Below are positions 1 to 10,508 of a DNA stretch of 64,000 nucleotides, one piece after another. The position numbers and the translations under genes are program-made. The notes under the pieces are model-generated. The model was not told where the DNA came from, made no database searches, and saw nothing but the letters and a program-made list of their open reading frames with translations. The stretch is from a gamma proteobacterium L18 (GTDB lineage Bacteria; Pseudomonadota; Gammaproteobacteria; Pseudomonadales; Pseudomonadaceae). The stretch covers positions 437,853 to 501,852 of the forward strand of contig KI547169.1 of the NCBI GenBank assembly GCA_000497835.1. Direction: 5' to 3'. Every line of letters begins with the position of its first letter. Position 1 is the first letter of the stretch.

Positions 1-1
1 G

Positions 2-586
2 CAGGAGCGTGTGGTGGAACGCCTGGGCGGCAACCAGCTGATCCCCCTGGACATCCGCATCATCGCCGCCACCAAGGAAGACTTGCGCCAGGCCGCTGAC
101 CAGGGCCGGTTTCGTGCCGACCTTTATTACCGCCTGAACGTCGCCTCGCTGCGCATCCCACCCCTGCGCGAGCGCGGCGAAGACGCCCTGATTCTGTTCG
201 AGCATTACGCCACCGCTGCCAGCGAACGCCATGGTTTGCTGGCCAACCAATTGATGCCCGGCGAGCGGGCGTTGCTGCTGCGCCATACCTGGCCCGGCAA
301 CGTCCGCGAACTGCAAAACGCTGCGGAGCGCTTCGCCCTGGGGCTGGACCTGGAATTGGACAACAGTCAGCCGGCAGCCCCCAGTGCGCAACCTGCTCCC
401 ATGGCGGGTAACCTCAGCGAGCAGGTCGAGCATTTCGAGCGGGCGCTGATCGCCTCGGAAATGGCCAGGCCTCATGGCTCCCTGCGCAGCCTGGCCGAGG
501 CGCTGGGTATCCCGCGCAAGACCCTGCACGACAAACTGCGCAAGCACGGCCTGAACTTCGCCGCAGGCGAGGACAGCGACACATGA
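2..586 (+). CDS. Sigma-54-dependent response regulator (DctD type), 3' part only
   Basis: This is the C-terminal 194 residues of an NtrC/DctD-family activator whose start lies left of the window. The visible part begins inside the AAA+ sigma-54 interaction domain, with IIAATKEDL, the RFRADLYYRLNV segment and IPPLRER, then WPGNVREL. It ends in a Fis-type helix-turn-helix (LAEALGIPRKTLHDKLRKHG). Such proteins activate sigma-54 promoters after phosphorylation by a partner kinase; DctD homologues control C4-dicarboxylate uptake. The receiver domain and kinase are outside the window, so the DctD assignment rests on family resemblance only. A thioesterase gene follows 10 bp downstream and is probably co-transcribed. 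Confidence 0.85.
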   Translation, partial: QERVVERLGGNQLIPLDIRIIAATKEDLRQAADQGRFRADLYYRLNVASLRIPPLRERGEDALILFEHYATAASERHGLLANQLMPGERALLLRHTWPGNVRELQNAAERFALGLDLELDNSQPAAPSAQPAPMAGNLSEQVEHFERALIASEMARPHGSLRSLAEALGIPRKTLHDKLRKHGLNFAAGEDSDT

Positions 587-596
587 GGACCCAACC

Positions 597-1052
597 ATGA
601 ACCAGGACTGCGTGGACCTTGCCGCCATCCTGCACAGCGACATCCCCCTAACCCGCGACATGGGCCTGGAGGTCATTGCCTGGCAGGACGCGACCCTGCG
701 CCTTCACCTGCCGCTGACGCCCAACGTCAATCACAAGAGCACCATGTTCGGCGGCAGCCTGTACTGCGGCGCGGTGCTGGCGGGCTGGGGCTGGCTGCAC
801 CTGCGGCTGCGCGAGGAAGGCATCGAGGGTGGGCATATCGTGATTCAGGAAGGGCAGATCAGCTACCCGCTGCCGGTGACGGGCGATGCGGTGGCGGTGT
901 GCGAGGCGCCGGATGACAAGGCCTGGAAGCGCTTTCTGGCGTCGTGGGCGAGGTATGGCCGGGGGCGGTTGACGTTGGATACCTGTGTGTTCAATCAAGG
1001 CAGCAGTGATGCGGCGGTGCGGTTCAGCGGGCAATACGTGCTGCATCGCTGA
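597..1052 (+). CDS. YiiD_C-like hotdog-fold thioesterase
   Basis: This 151-residue protein resembles the putative thioesterase domain found at the C-terminus of YiiD. The segment with NHKSTMFGGSLYCGAVLAGW matches the hotdog-fold helix and HGG-like active-site region of acyl-CoA thioesterases. It should be cytoplasmic and hydrolyse an acyl-CoA or acyl-ACP thioester, but the substrate cannot be read from sequence. It starts 10 bp after the sigma-54 activator gene, which suggests a shared transcript. Its stop is followed by a repeat element. Family assignment is fairly sure; the physiological role is unknown. Confidence 0.7.
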   Translation: MNQDCVDLAAILHSDIPLTRDMGLEVIAWQDATLRLHLPLTPNVNHKSTMFGGSLYCGAVLAGWGWLHLRLREEGIEGGHIVIQEGQISYPLPVTGDAVAVCEAPDDKAWKRFLASWARYGRGRLTLDTCVFNQGSSDAAVRFSGQYVLHR

Positions 1053-1067
1053 AAGCCGAACGGTCCC

Positions 1068-1156
1068 TGTAGCAGCGGCCGACAGGCCGCGTCATGGGCG
1101 CCGCGGTGTACCTGATGCACCGCGCGAACCAGACGCAGCCTTCGGCAGCTGCTACA
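1068..1156. repeat. Palindromic intergenic repeat, family B (full copy)
   Basis: An 89-bp element beginning TGTAGCAGCGGCCGACAGGC and ending in GCTGCTACA, with internal CCGCGGTGTACCTGATGCAC. The outer TGTAGCAGC/GCTGCTACA ends are inverted. The same sequence recurs almost intact at 12573-12655, and a short form lies at 4991-5031. It lies between the convergent thioesterase and cysQ genes. Confidence 0.8.
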
Positions 1157-1174
1157 GGGTTTGCGTCACCGCCG

Positions 1175-2002
1175 TCAGATACGCGCCAACCGCAGCAACG
1201 TCTCGCGCCAAGCCGCCTTGGCCGGCAAGGCCAGGAAGAAGGTATTGAGCAGCGACTCGCGCGCCGGGTAGGTGAACGCCTGCCCTTCCACATCCAGCAC
1301 CTCGCCCCCGGCGCCTTCAAGCACCCCTTGGGCCGCCGCCGTGTCCCACTGCGACGTCGGCGCCAGGCGCGGATAACAGTCAGCAGCCCCTTCGGCCAAC
1401 AAGCAGAACTTCAGCGAGCTGCCAATATTGGCCAGCGCCAGTTCGCCCAGGCTCGCCGACAGCCCGCTCAGCAAGCGCTCCTGCTCAGGGCTTGAGTGGC
1501 GACGGCTGGCCACCACGGTAAACGCTTCCCCGGCTGGCGGCGCGTTGCGGACCGCGATCGGTTGCGGCGCTTCACCAGCGTCCGAGCGCCAGGCCCCCAG
1601 GCCCGCGCCACCGAAGTAGCAACGGCCATTGGTGGGCATGGACACCACGCCAAACACAACGCGGCCCTGCTCGATCAAGGCGATGTTGACGGTGAACTCT
1701 TCACTGCCCGCGATGAACTCCTTGGTACCGTCCAACGGGTCTACCAGCCACCAGCGCGTCCAGGCCTGGCGCTCGGCCAGGGAAATACCGCAGTCCTCCT
1801 CCGACAGGATCGGGATGGACGGGTCGAGCGCTGTCAGGCCATCGACGATCACATGGTGCGCGGCCAGGTCTGCTGCGGTCACCGGCGAGTCGTCGGCCTT
1901 GGAGCTCACTTCCACGCCAGCACGCCAGAACGGCAGGATAGCTTCGCCGGCGGCACGGGCCAGTTCGATAACGCCCGGCAACAACGGGTGGGACGAAGTC
2001 AT
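1175..2002 (-). CDS. cysQ: 3'(2'),5'-bisphosphate nucleotidase CysQ
   Basis: This 275-residue member of the inositol-monophosphatase superfamily hydrolyses 3'-phosphoadenosine 5'-phosphate (PAP) to AMP, clearing the toxic by-product of sulfate assimilation. Metal-binding motifs are visible: the LSEED segment near residue 69, the DPLDGTKEF signature near residue 88, and WDTAAAQGVLEGAGGEV near the C-terminus. Length is normal for CysQ. The start overlaps the nudE stop by 4 bp, so the two genes are translationally coupled in a nudE-cysQ operon, an arrangement common in pseudomonads. Confidence 0.93.
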   Translation of the reverse strand: MTSSHPLLPGVIELARAAGEAILPFWRAGVEVSSKADDSPVTAADLAAHHVIVDGLTALDPSIPILSEEDCGISLAERQAWTRWWLVDPLDGTKEFIAGSEEFTVNIALIEQGRVVFGVVSMPTNGRCYFGGAGLGAWRSDAGEAPQPIAVRNAPPAGEAFTVVASRRHSSPEQERLLSGLSASLGELALANIGSSLKFCLLAEGAADCYPRLAPTSQWDTAAAQGVLEGAGGEVLDVEGQAFTYPARESLLNTFFLALPAKAAWRETLLRLARI

Positions 2003-2565
2003 AGGGTAAAGGCTCCACGTTGGATCAGCAGGTCACGGGCCAGGTAGAGGGCGGCCAGCGCCCTGCCCTCGGAAAATTGCGGGTGGGTGGCCAAGGTGGC
2101 CAGCTCGCGCAGGTTGACGCGGTCAACGCGCATGGGTTCGGGCTCATCGCCCTCCAGGCGCTCTTCATACAGGTCAGTGGCCAGCACCACCTGGATTTTC
2201 TGGCTCATGTACCCCGGCGACAGCGACAGCTCGGTCAGGTGCTCCAACTGGCGCGCGCCAAAGCCGGCCTCTTCCTTCAGCTCGCGGTCGGCGGCGGCCA
2301 ACACGTCTTCACCCGGCTCGATCAACCCTTTGGGCAGCGACAGCTCGTAGGCATCGGTACCACCGCAGTATTCTTCCACCAGCACCGCGTGCTCGGCGTC
2401 GACCATGGCCACGATCATCACCGCGCCGTAGCCGTTGCCGCGCCCCACCAGGCGTTCGTAGGTGCGTTCCACACCGTTGGAGAACCGCAACTGCACCTCT
2501 TCTACCCGGAACAGACGGCTACTGGCGACGATCTCGCGGGCGAGGACGGTAGGTTTCTGGCGCAT
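1999..2565 (-). CDS. nudE: ADP compounds hydrolase NudE (Nudix)
   Basis: A 188-residue Nudix hydrolase that cleaves ADP-ribose, Ap3A, NADH and similar ADP-linked compounds. The Nudix box is complete: GLIEPGEDV, then RELKEEAGFG. The reading frame extends upstream to 2634, but the start at 2565 (MRQKPTVLAREIV) is preferred because GGAGCT lies 5 bp before it and family members begin there. It is the first gene of the nudE-cysQ pair and is divergent from yrfG across 91 bp. Confidence 0.92.
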   Translation of the reverse strand: MRQKPTVLAREIVASSRLFRVEEVQLRFSNGVERTYERLVGRGNGYGAVMIVAMVDAEHAVLVEEYCGGTDAYELSLPKGLIEPGEDVLAAADRELKEEAGFGARQLEHLTELSLSPGYMSQKIQVVLATDLYEERLEGDEPEPMRVDRVNLRELATLATHPQFSEGRALAALYLARDLLIQRGAFTL

Positions 2566-2656
2566 GGGACAGCTCCTTGGCGTGAACGGGTTACTATACC
2601 GTGGCTTGGCGTGGCAGATGCCATTCTTGTCCATTCACTGCCTGAGAATCTTTCGT

Positions 2657-3319
2657 ATGCACCCCATAACCTGGCGCGATATCGACACCGTCCTTCTGGA
2701 CATGGACGGCACCCTGCTGGACCTGCATTACGACAATCATTTCTGGCTGGAACATCTGCCCCAGCGCTACGCCGAAACCCACGGCATCAGCCGCGCCATG
2801 GCCGAACTGGAAATGCGCCCGCTGTTCGAGAAGAACGCCGGCACCCTGAACTGGTATTGCCTGGATTTCTGGAGCAACGAGTTGCGCCTGCCGGTGCGCG
2901 AGCTCAAGCTGGAAACAGCGCACCTGATTGCCCTGCGCCCCCATGCCGATGCCTTCCTGGCCGCCGTGCGCGAGGCTGGCAAACGCGTGATCCTGATCAC
3001 CAATGCCCACCGTGATTCGCTGTCGGTAAAGCTTGAGCGCGTGGCCCTGGCACCTTACTTCGAGCGTTTGATCAGCTCGCATGATTACGGCTTCCCCAAG
3101 GAGAGCCAGAACTTCTGGAGTGCCCTGCAGGCCGATATCGACTTTGATCCGGCGCGCAGCCTGTTCATCGATGACACCTTGCCAATCCTGCGCAGCGCCC
3201 GCACTTTCGGCGTAGCCCACCTGCTGGCCGTACGCGAGCCTGACAGCAGCAAGGGCCACAAGGACACCGAGGAATTCAACGCCGTGGACGACTACCGCGA
3301 ACTGATTACCGGCCTGTAA
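2657..3319 (+). CDS. yrfG: GMP/IMP nucleotidase YrfG (HAD family)
   Basis: A 220-residue haloacid-dehalogenase-type phosphatase. Motif I is LLDMDGTLLDL near residue 11, motif II is ILITNAH, the motif III lysine lies in FPKESQNFW, and motif IV is SLFIDDTLPIL. YrfG dephosphorylates purine nucleotides (GMP, IMP). The open frame reaches upstream to 2462, but that would overlap nudE; the ATG at 2657 (MHPITWRDIDTVLLD) fits the family. It is divergent from nudE and followed at once by a palindromic repeat. Confidence 0.88.
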   Translation: MHPITWRDIDTVLLDMDGTLLDLHYDNHFWLEHLPQRYAETHGISRAMAELEMRPLFEKNAGTLNWYCLDFWSNELRLPVRELKLETAHLIALRPHADAFLAAVREAGKRVILITNAHRDSLSVKLERVALAPYFERLISSHDYGFPKESQNFWSALQADIDFDPARSLFIDDTLPILRSARTFGVAHLLAVREPDSSKGHKDTEEFNAVDDYRELITGL

Positions 3320-3320
3320 C

Positions 3321-3407
3321 GTGGGAGCGGGTTCTACCCGCGAAAAGAGCACCGCGCCGTAGCAGACATACCTTGGCACGTTCTTCGCGGGTAGAACCCG
3401 CTCCCAC
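3321..3407. repeat. Palindromic intergenic repeat, family A
   Basis: Perfect 24-bp inverted arms, 3321-3344 (GTGGGAGCGGGTTCTACCCG then CGAA) and 3384-3407, flank a 39-bp centre. The element begins 2 bp after the yrfG stop. Copies with similar arms and spacing occur at 12662-12747, 19684-19770 and 27201-27295. In RNA it would form a very stable hairpin, which could terminate transcription or protect 3' ends. Confidence 0.85.
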
Positions 3408-3502
3408 ATCGACTGCGTCTATCGAGGTATTGGCATTAGCGATTAGACGGCGATTTGCCACACGCCTAGGCTTTCATCATCTATCAGAGCGGTATCGTTT
3501 CC

Positions 3503-4294
3503 ATGGACACCCAACAGCCAGCCAGCCAGACCTACGGCTACACCCTACTCGCTCAAGACGGGCAGGACAGCACAGCCCTGGCCGAGGAGGTAGCGCTGGC
3601 CATCGCTTACAACGGCATCAGCCAGGCCGTGATGCTGGTCAGCCCAACCGATCTTGAGGATTTCATCGTTGGTTTCAGCATTGGCAGCGGCATCGTCGCC
3701 TCGGCCGATGATATCTACGACATGAAGCTCAGCGGCTGCGGGTCAGCGCAACAAGCCGAAGTGGAGATATCCAGCCGGGCATTCTGGAACCTCAAGGACC
3801 AGCGGCGGCAGCTGGCGGGTACCAGCGGTTGCGGGCTGTGCGGTGTGGAGGCCGTGGAACAGGCGCTGCCCGAGCTGAACGTACTGGCGGGCGCCCCGCT
3901 GCCGCCCGCGCACTGGCTCGAAGGCCTGCGCCAGCGCATCGGCGAGTTTCAGCCGCTGGGGCAGCACTGCGGTGCGGTGCATGCTGCGCTGTTCATGGAC
4001 CATCAGGGCGAGCTTCTGCTGGGGCGCGAAGACATCGGCCGCCATAACGCCCTGGATAAACTGATCGGGGCGCTGATTCGCCAGAACATCGCCACCACCG
4101 GCGGCTTGGCCGTGGTGACCAGCCGTTGCAGCCTGGAGTTGATCCAGAAGGTACTGCGGGCAGGCATCCAGACGCTCGTCAGCCTGTCGTCACCCACCGG
4201 GCTGGCGGTGCAGTGGGCACGTCGGCACAACTTGAATCTGATTCACCTTCCGCAAAAAAGCGGGTCCAGGGTGTACAGCCAGTCCAAGGCGTGA
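3503..4294 (+). CDS. fdhD: Formate dehydrogenase accessory sulfurtransferase FdhD
   Basis: This 263-residue protein carries sulfur from IscS to the molybdenum cofactor of formate dehydrogenase. The catalytic CxxC is C110-G-L-C113 in SGCGLCGVEAVEQALPEL, and the conserved GREDIGRHNALDKLIGALI follows. Length is normal for FdhD. No formate dehydrogenase structural gene lies in the window, so its client must be encoded elsewhere. Upstream (3408-3502) is a short AT-richer gap after the family A repeat. No strong Shine-Dalgarno precedes the ATG. Confidence 0.93.
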   Translation: MDTQQPASQTYGYTLLAQDGQDSTALAEEVALAIAYNGISQAVMLVSPTDLEDFIVGFSIGSGIVASADDIYDMKLSGCGSAQQAEVEISSRAFWNLKDQRRQLAGTSGCGLCGVEAVEQALPELNVLAGAPLPPAHWLEGLRQRIGEFQPLGQHCGAVHAALFMDHQGELLLGREDIGRHNALDKLIGALIRQNIATTGGLAVVTSRCSLELIQKVLRAGIQTLVSLSSPTGLAVQWARRHNLNLIHLPQKSGSRVYSQSKA

Positions 4295-4335
4295 GACCGT
4301 TGCGTCTTCAGCTTCTTCATGTATCCAAAGCCAAC

Positions 4336-4365
4336 AAAAAAGGCCATTTCACTGCTGAAATGGCC
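4336..4365 (-). terminator. Stem-loop with U-tract on the minus strand
   Basis: Perfect 10-bp arms GGCCATTTCA (4342-4351) and TGAAATGGCC (4356-4365) with a 4-nt loop. Six A residues lie on the left (4336-4341), so the U-run follows the hairpin on the minus strand; on the plus strand the hairpin is followed by only TTCCC. It may act bidirectionally for fdhD, but the stronger reading is leftward, where no gene is annotated. Confidence 0.65.
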
Positions 4366-4523
4366 TTCCCGAAGTATATCTGACACACCAAAACACACAA
4401 AGTTTCATCCTGAAAACAACAACTTATAAAATTGTGTACAAGTCGTGTTATTCGTCGGTTTCATGTTGTCAGCTTTCTTACAGAGCCTCAGGATCGCGCC
4501 GTCATCCCACTGAGACTTAGTCT

Positions 4524-4985
4524 ATGAAGTACACCTCGATTCTCTTGTTGTCCCTGAGCCTGGTCAGCGGCTTCGCCTCCGCCGGCGGCACCGCAGAAGC
4601 AGGTATCGGCGGCGCATTGGGTGGGGTTCTGGGCGCAGCAGTCGGCCAGCAACTGGGCGGCAGCACCGGCGCTGCGATTGGCGCAGGCCTGGGTGGCGCC
4701 GGTGGCGCTGCGGTTGGCGCGAACAAACATAGCCGTGGCCAGGCCGCGATCGGTGGCGGCCTCGGCGCTGCGGGCGGCAACGTGCTGGGCCGTAGCGTAG
4801 GCGGCAGCACCGGCGGCCTGATCGGTGCGGCCGCGGGCGGCGGTGCCGGTGGCGCGCTGGGTAACTACATGGGCAACGAAAGCAACCGCGAGGCTCACAG
4901 CCGCGGCTACGACGACCGCCGCCATTACCGTGGCCACGACCGTCGCTGGGACCACCACGACCGCCGCCACTGGCGTCACCGCTGA
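4524..4985 (+). CDS. Secreted glycine-zipper protein with Arg/His-rich tail
   Basis: A 153-residue protein of unknown function. It has an N-terminal signal peptide (MKYTSILLLSLSLVSGFASA). Residues 26 to about 118 are almost entirely glycine-zipper repeats (GGALGGVLGAAVG type, alternating with polar turns). A C-terminal tail of about 33 residues is rich in His, Arg and Asp (HHDRRHWRHR). Glycine zippers pack as helices in or against membranes, and related proteins sit in the periplasm or outer membrane. The tail could bind metal or anionic polymers; that is inference. It is monocistronic. A second glycine-zipper protein lies at 62923-63429 but is not closely similar. Confidence 0.8.
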   Translation: MKYTSILLLSLSLVSGFASAGGTAEAGIGGALGGVLGAAVGQQLGGSTGAAIGAGLGGAGGAAVGANKHSRGQAAIGGGLGAAGGNVLGRSVGGSTGGLIGAAAGGGAGGALGNYMGNESNREAHSRGYDDRRHYRGHDRRWDHHDRRHWRHR

Positions 4986-4990
4986 CAACC

Positions 4991-5118
4991 TGTAGCAGCG
5001 GCCGACAGGCCGCGTCACGGACGCTGCTACAGAGGCGAGGCGTACACTGTGGGAGCAAAGCTTGCTCGCGATGGCGTCAGTGAGGGCCCCTCGCTAGCAA
5101 GCTTTGCTCCCACAGTGT
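4991..5118. repeat. Two tandem palindromic repeats (short family B plus a TTTGCTCC variant)
   Basis: The first part, 4991-5031, is a short family B copy (TGTAGCAGCGGCCGACAGGC ... GCTGCTACA). The second has 23-bp inverted arms at 5044-5066 and 5096-5118 around ACACTGTGGGAGCAAAGCTT. Together they fill the gap between the convergent glycine-zipper and thioesterase genes and may serve both as 3' end structures. Confidence 0.75.
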
Positions 5119-5156
5119 GTACCTCCACAAGACAGTTACTGCTACAGCGACAGTGA

Positions 5157-5585
5157 TCAGGTCAAGCGCTGCAGGGCCTCCCGCAGCGCTGGCGGGATGG
5201 TCACCGGTTGGTTGCTCTCGCGATCAACGAACACATGCACGAACCGTCCCGCCGCGCAGGCATCCGCTTCCCCCGCCTTGAACACCGCCAACTCGTACTG
5301 CACTGAACTGTTGCCCAGCTTGCCAACCCGCAACCCAATTTCGATACGATCGGGGAAGGCAATGGAAGCGAAATAGTCGCAGGACGAACTGACCACAAAG
5401 CCCACCACGCCGCCATCGTGAATATCCAAGCCACCCTGCTCGATCAGGTAGGTATTCACCGCCGTGTCGAAAAAGCTGTAATAGGTGACGTTGTTGACGT
5501 GACCGTACACATCATTGTCGTGCCAGCGCGTGATGATCGGCTGGAAGTGCCGGTAGTCCTCGCGCTGCGGCATTGCTTCATTCAT
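5157..5585 (-). CDS. YbgC/FadM-type acyl-CoA thioesterase
   Basis: A 142-residue hotdog-fold 4HBT thioesterase. The signature [19 protein letters not shown] (residues 22-40) carries the expected catalytic Asp (D25) and the GHxNN helix. It should hydrolyse an acyl-CoA thioester in the cytoplasm. Its ATG overlaps the stop of the upstream hydroxyacyl-CoA dehydrogenase by 4 bp (ATGA), so the two proteins are made together and probably act in one acyl-CoA pathway. The actual substrate is not evident. Confidence 0.85.
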   Translation of the reverse strand: MNEAMPQREDYRHFQPIITRWHDNDVYGHVNNVTYYSFFDTAVNTYLIEQGGLDIHDGGVVGFVVSSSCDYFASIAFPDRIEIGLRVGKLGNSSVQYELAVFKAGEADACAAGRFVHVFVDRESNQPVTIPPALREALQRLT

Positions 5586-6817
5586 CCGTGGGTCACCTGT
5601 GCGAACGTACCGCCCTCGCGGGCAAGGCGGCTGATCAGCTCAGCCGGCTGCCAATGCTCGCCGAAGCGGCCCTTGAATTCCAGCAGGCGGCGCTCGATCT
5701 CGGCCAGGCCCTGCTTGTCGGCCCAGGTCATGGGGCCACCGCCTTCCTGGGGGAAGCCGTAGCCGTTGAGGTACACCAGGTCGATGTCGTGGGCCGATTG
5801 GGCAATGCCCTCCTGAAGGATTTTCGCGCCTTCGTTGACCAGCGCAAGCACGCAGCGGTCGACGATTTCCTCGGCACCGATGGCACGGCGGTCGTAGCCC
5901 ATGCCGTGGCTGACACCAATCACCAGGGCGTCGACCTCGTCATCGTGCTCGGCCTGACGGCTGTCCTGTTCGTAGTGGTAGTAGCCGTCGCCGCTTTTCT
6001 GGCCAAAGCGGCCCATCTCGCACAAGCGGTTGTCGATCTGCACTTCCGGCTCACGCATGCCTTGCCCCGAAAGCTGGCGGGCACGCCATTCCAAGTCGAT
6101 GCCGACCACGTCGTACATGCGGAATGGCCCCATGGCAAAGCCGAAACCTTGCAGCGCAGAGTCCACCTCGAAGGGCAGCGAGCCTTCCAGCAGCATCATC
6201 CGCGCCTCTTTCGCATAGGGGTGCAGCATGCGATTACCGATGAAACCGTGGCAGTTGCCCGACACCACGCTGACCTTGCCCATGCGCTCGCCCAGCGCCA
6301 GACTGGCTTGCAGCACCTCAGGGGACGTCTTGGCGCCGCGCACTACCTCCAATAGCTTCATGATGTGGGCAGGGCTGAAGAAGTGCAGGCCCAGCACCTG
6401 CTCGGGGCGGCTGGTGACTGACGCGATGGCGTCGATGTCCAGCGCCGAGGTGTTGCTGGCCAGGATAGCGCCCGTTTTCAGCACCCGGTCCAGGTCGCGG
6501 AATATCTGCTGCTTGAGTTCGAGGTTTTCATAGACCGCCTCGATCACCAGGTCCACGTCGAAAATAGCCGGGTAATCGGCCACCTTGGCAATGCGCGCCA
6601 GGCGCCGCGCCGCCTCGGCTTCATCAATGCGACCCTGTTCGACATTGCGCGCCCAGGTATGCCCGACGATCTCCACCGCCTGGTTGAGCATCTGCGGGTT
6701 GCTGTCCATCCATTTGACCTGGATACCGGCTGCGGCCAGGCACATCACGATGCCCCGCCCCATGGTGCCGGCGCCAATGACGGCGGCGCGTTGGATGTCG
6801 TAGCTGGTTTGGCTCAT
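5582..6817 (-). CDS. Stand-alone 3-hydroxyacyl-CoA dehydrogenase
   Basis: A 411-residue protein equivalent to the dehydrogenase half of FadB, without the enoyl-CoA hydratase half. It has an N-terminal Rossmann domain with GAGTMG (residues 15-20), the substrate motif [18 protein letters not shown], then [11 protein letters not shown] leading into two tandem C-terminal 3HCDH domains (the second contains [15 protein letters not shown]). It oxidises an L-3-hydroxyacyl-CoA with NAD+. Coupling to the downstream thioesterase suggests a dedicated catabolic step rather than bulk beta-oxidation; the substrate is unknown. Confidence 0.88.
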   Translation of the reverse strand: MSQTSYDIQRAAVIGAGTMGRGIVMCLAAAGIQVKWMDSNPQMLNQAVEIVGHTWARNVEQGRIDEAEAARRLARIAKVADYPAIFDVDLVIEAVYENLELKQQIFRDLDRVLKTGAILASNTSALDIDAIASVTSRPEQVLGLHFFSPAHIMKLLEVVRGAKTSPEVLQASLALGERMGKVSVVSGNCHGFIGNRMLHPYAKEARMMLLEGSLPFEVDSALQGFGFAMGPFRMYDVVGIDLEWRARQLSGQGMREPEVQIDNRLCEMGRFGQKSGDGYYHYEQDSRQAEHDDEVDALVIGVSHGMGYDRRAIGAEEIVDRCVLALVNEGAKILQEGIAQSAHDIDLVYLNGYGFPQEGGGPMTWADKQGLAEIERRLLEFKGRFGEHWQPAELISRLAREGGTFAQVTHG

Positions 6818-6930
6818 GGCAGATCCTCTGATGAAGGTAGCTGGGCAATCCCCAAACCATAGAACAGCACGGGCCGGTTTTGAACTTTATTCGGGTGATG
6901 CGGCTTATTCAGTGCGTGAATCCAGGCATA

Positions 6931-6957
6931 AAAAAACCGCCCCGGAGGGCGGTTTTT
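6931..6957 (-). terminator. Intrinsic terminator of pckA (bidirectional)
   Basis: ACCGCC / GGCGGT arms with CCCGGAG between them are flanked by A6 on the left and T5 on the right, just 16 bp past the pckA stop. It can act on both strands, but only pckA reads into it. Confidence 0.85.
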
Positions 6958-6973
6958 CAGGTCGTGGCAGCTG

Positions 6974-8586
<1,613 letters not shown>

Positions 8587-8697
8587 GCTCAAAAAGTGGG
8601 CCGGATTATGCCAGAAACGCCTGGAAATAGTAGAGGCCTCCCGTCGAAACGGCGATAACCCGGCGGCACTTGCGCGAACGCGCACTACTTAAACGTT

Positions 8698-9600
8698 TCA
8701 GTGACGGGTATCTGACGGTTCGTCGATGCCGCCGCCAGCGAAAAGCTGAGCAACTTCAGTGCTATCAAAGAGATAGCGCTGGCTGCAGAACTGGCAGTCG
8801 ATCTCGATCACGCCACCGCGCTCGATCACCAGTTCCTGCGCATCGGTCTCACCCAGGCTGACCAGCGCACGGGCCGAACGCTCGCGCGAGCAGCTGCAAT
8901 GGAAGCGCAGCGGTTGCACGTCGAACAGGCGCACGGCCTGGTCGTGGTACAGGCGGTGCAGGATGGTTTCGTTGTCCAGGCCCAGCAGTTCTTCGGCGGT
9001 CAGGGTGCCGGCCAGCACGGCTGCGTCCTGCCAGCTGGCTTCACGCTCTTCGGCGTCCTTGAGCTTGTCGGCAGGCAGTTGCTGCAACAGCATGCCGCGG
9101 GCGCGACTGCCGTTGGCGTTCAGCCAGAAGCGCGTACCCAGCTGTTCGGAGACCTTGAAGTAGTTGGTGAAGCATTCCGACAGGTCGGCGCCATCCAATT
9201 CGACGATGCCCTGGTAGCGCTGACCCTTGGTAGGGTCTACGGTCATAGCCAGTACACCGTTGGGCATCAGGTCCGCCAGGGTGGCGCCCGGGTTGATTGC
9301 GTCGGCTTCGTAACGCGCCAGGCCGCGAATGTCGCGCTCGCTGGAGCATTCGATCATCAGCAGCGGTACCGGGCCGTCGGAACGGGCCTGCAGAATCAGC
9401 AGGCCGTCGAACTTCAGGGTACCGACCAGCAAGGCGGCCGCGGCCATGAACTCACCCAGCAGTTGGGCAACTGGCTCCGGGTACGGGTGCTTGGCCAGCA
9501 CTTCGGCATAGCTGCGCTCCAGGGAAACCATCTCGCCACGAATGTCGCATTCGTCGAAGATGAAACGTTGGGTGAAATCGGTGTCCGGTGTGTCGTGCAT
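8698..9600 (-). CDS. hslO: Redox-regulated chaperone Hsp33
   Basis: This 300-residue cytoplasmic holdase is activated by oxidation. The C-terminal zinc/redox switch is complete: CSC in [12 protein letters not shown] and CQFC in [12 protein letters not shown]. Start choice: the frame continues ten codons to a TTG at 9630, but the ATG at 9600 ([15 protein letters not shown]) matches the family length. Neither start has a good Shine-Dalgarno. It is divergent from the PAP2 gene. hslR lies nearby, as hslO and hslR do in many gammaproteobacteria. Confidence 0.92.
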   Translation of the reverse strand: MHDTPDTDFTQRFIFDECDIRGEMVSLERSYAEVLAKHPYPEPVAQLLGEFMAAAALLVGTLKFDGLLILQARSDGPVPLLMIECSSERDIRGLARYEADAINPGATLADLMPNGVLAMTVDPTKGQRYQGIVELDGADLSECFTNYFKVSEQLGTRFWLNANGSRARGMLLQQLPADKLKDAEEREASWQDAAVLAGTLTAEELLGLDNETILHRLYHDQAVRLFDVQPLRFHCSCSRERSARALVSLGETDAQELVIERGGVIEIDCQFCSQRYLFDSTEVAQLFAGGGIDEPSDTRH

Positions 9601-9710
9601 AGAGGTCTGGGTATCTGATAATAGTGACAAGATGTTTACAAGGGCCTATAAAAGCCCGCTTTAGAGCGCCAGCCTGTGGCGGCTCGCTCTGTCCGACATA
9701 GAGGTATCTT

Positions 9711-10508
9711 ATGAACAAACCCGCACTGTTCCAAGCAAGGTGGAACGTACGAGGCCTACTGCTTTGTAATCTAATCGCCTTCGCGCTGATCGGGCTGTGG
9801 TTGCTGCCGACCGGCCATGCGCTTTTCACATCTTTCGACGAATGGCTGTTCCATCTGCTCAACCAGCCCTTGGCCGACCACGTGGTGTGGCGTTCGATCT
9901 GGGCCGTGGCCAGCATGCGGCCGTTCGACATTATTGTCGGGCTGATCCTGCTGTCCTTGCTGATTCGCGGCAACTGGGTGATCGAAGCCATTCATTCCCG
10001 CCGCGCCACCTTTGCCTTTGTGTCGATGCTGGTACTGCTGCTGATCATCCGCGCCGTGTTCGACAAGGTCTGCGATGCCATGGGCTGGCAGCATCACAGC
10101 CCGTCGCTGGTACTCAGCGACGCCATCCGCCTGAGCGATCTGTACCCGCACATCGATTCGCACCTTGAGCTCAAGGACGGTTCGAACCAGAGCTTCCCGG
10201 GCGACCACGCCTCGGTGCTGCTGATCTGGGGCATGTTCATGAGCATTTTTGCCCGTCGATTTGGCCAATACCTGGTGATTTGGGGCCTGGTGCTGCTGTT
10301 TTCAATGCCGCGCCTGGTCGCTGGCGCCCACTGGGGCCAGGATGACTACATCGGCGGCGTGTCCATGGCACTGCTGGCGTTGGGCTGGGGCTACTACACC
10401 CCGTACGCCGCCAGCATCTCGGGCTGGCTGCTGCGCGTGACGCAACCACTGTTCCGCGTGCTGCAGCGCCTGCCGCTGTTCAAGTGCCTGAGCGTGGTCA
10501 GCGCCTAA
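9711..10508 (+). CDS. PAP2-superfamily membrane phosphatase
   Basis: A 265-residue integral membrane protein with about five or six hydrophobic helices. The PAP2 catalytic motifs are SFPGDHAS near residue 163 and MPRLVAGAHWGQDDYIGG near residue 200; their histidines form the phosphotransfer site facing the periplasm. The first PAP2 motif (KxxxxxxRP) is not obvious. Members dephosphorylate undecaprenyl pyrophosphate, lipid A or phospholipid phosphates; a lipid A-directed role is possible but unproven. Its stop overlaps the convergent hslR stop by 4 bp. Confidence 0.8.
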   Translation: MNKPALFQARWNVRGLLLCNLIAFALIGLWLLPTGHALFTSFDEWLFHLLNQPLADHVVWRSIWAVASMRPFDIIVGLILLSLLIRGNWVIEAIHSRRATFAFVSMLVLLLIIRAVFDKVCDAMGWQHHSPSLVLSDAIRLSDLYPHIDSHLELKDGSNQSFPGDHASVLLIWGMFMSIFARRFGQYLVIWGLVLLFSMPRLVAGAHWGQDDYIGGVSMALLALGWGYYTPYAASISGWLLRVTQPLFRVLQRLPLFKCLSVVSA

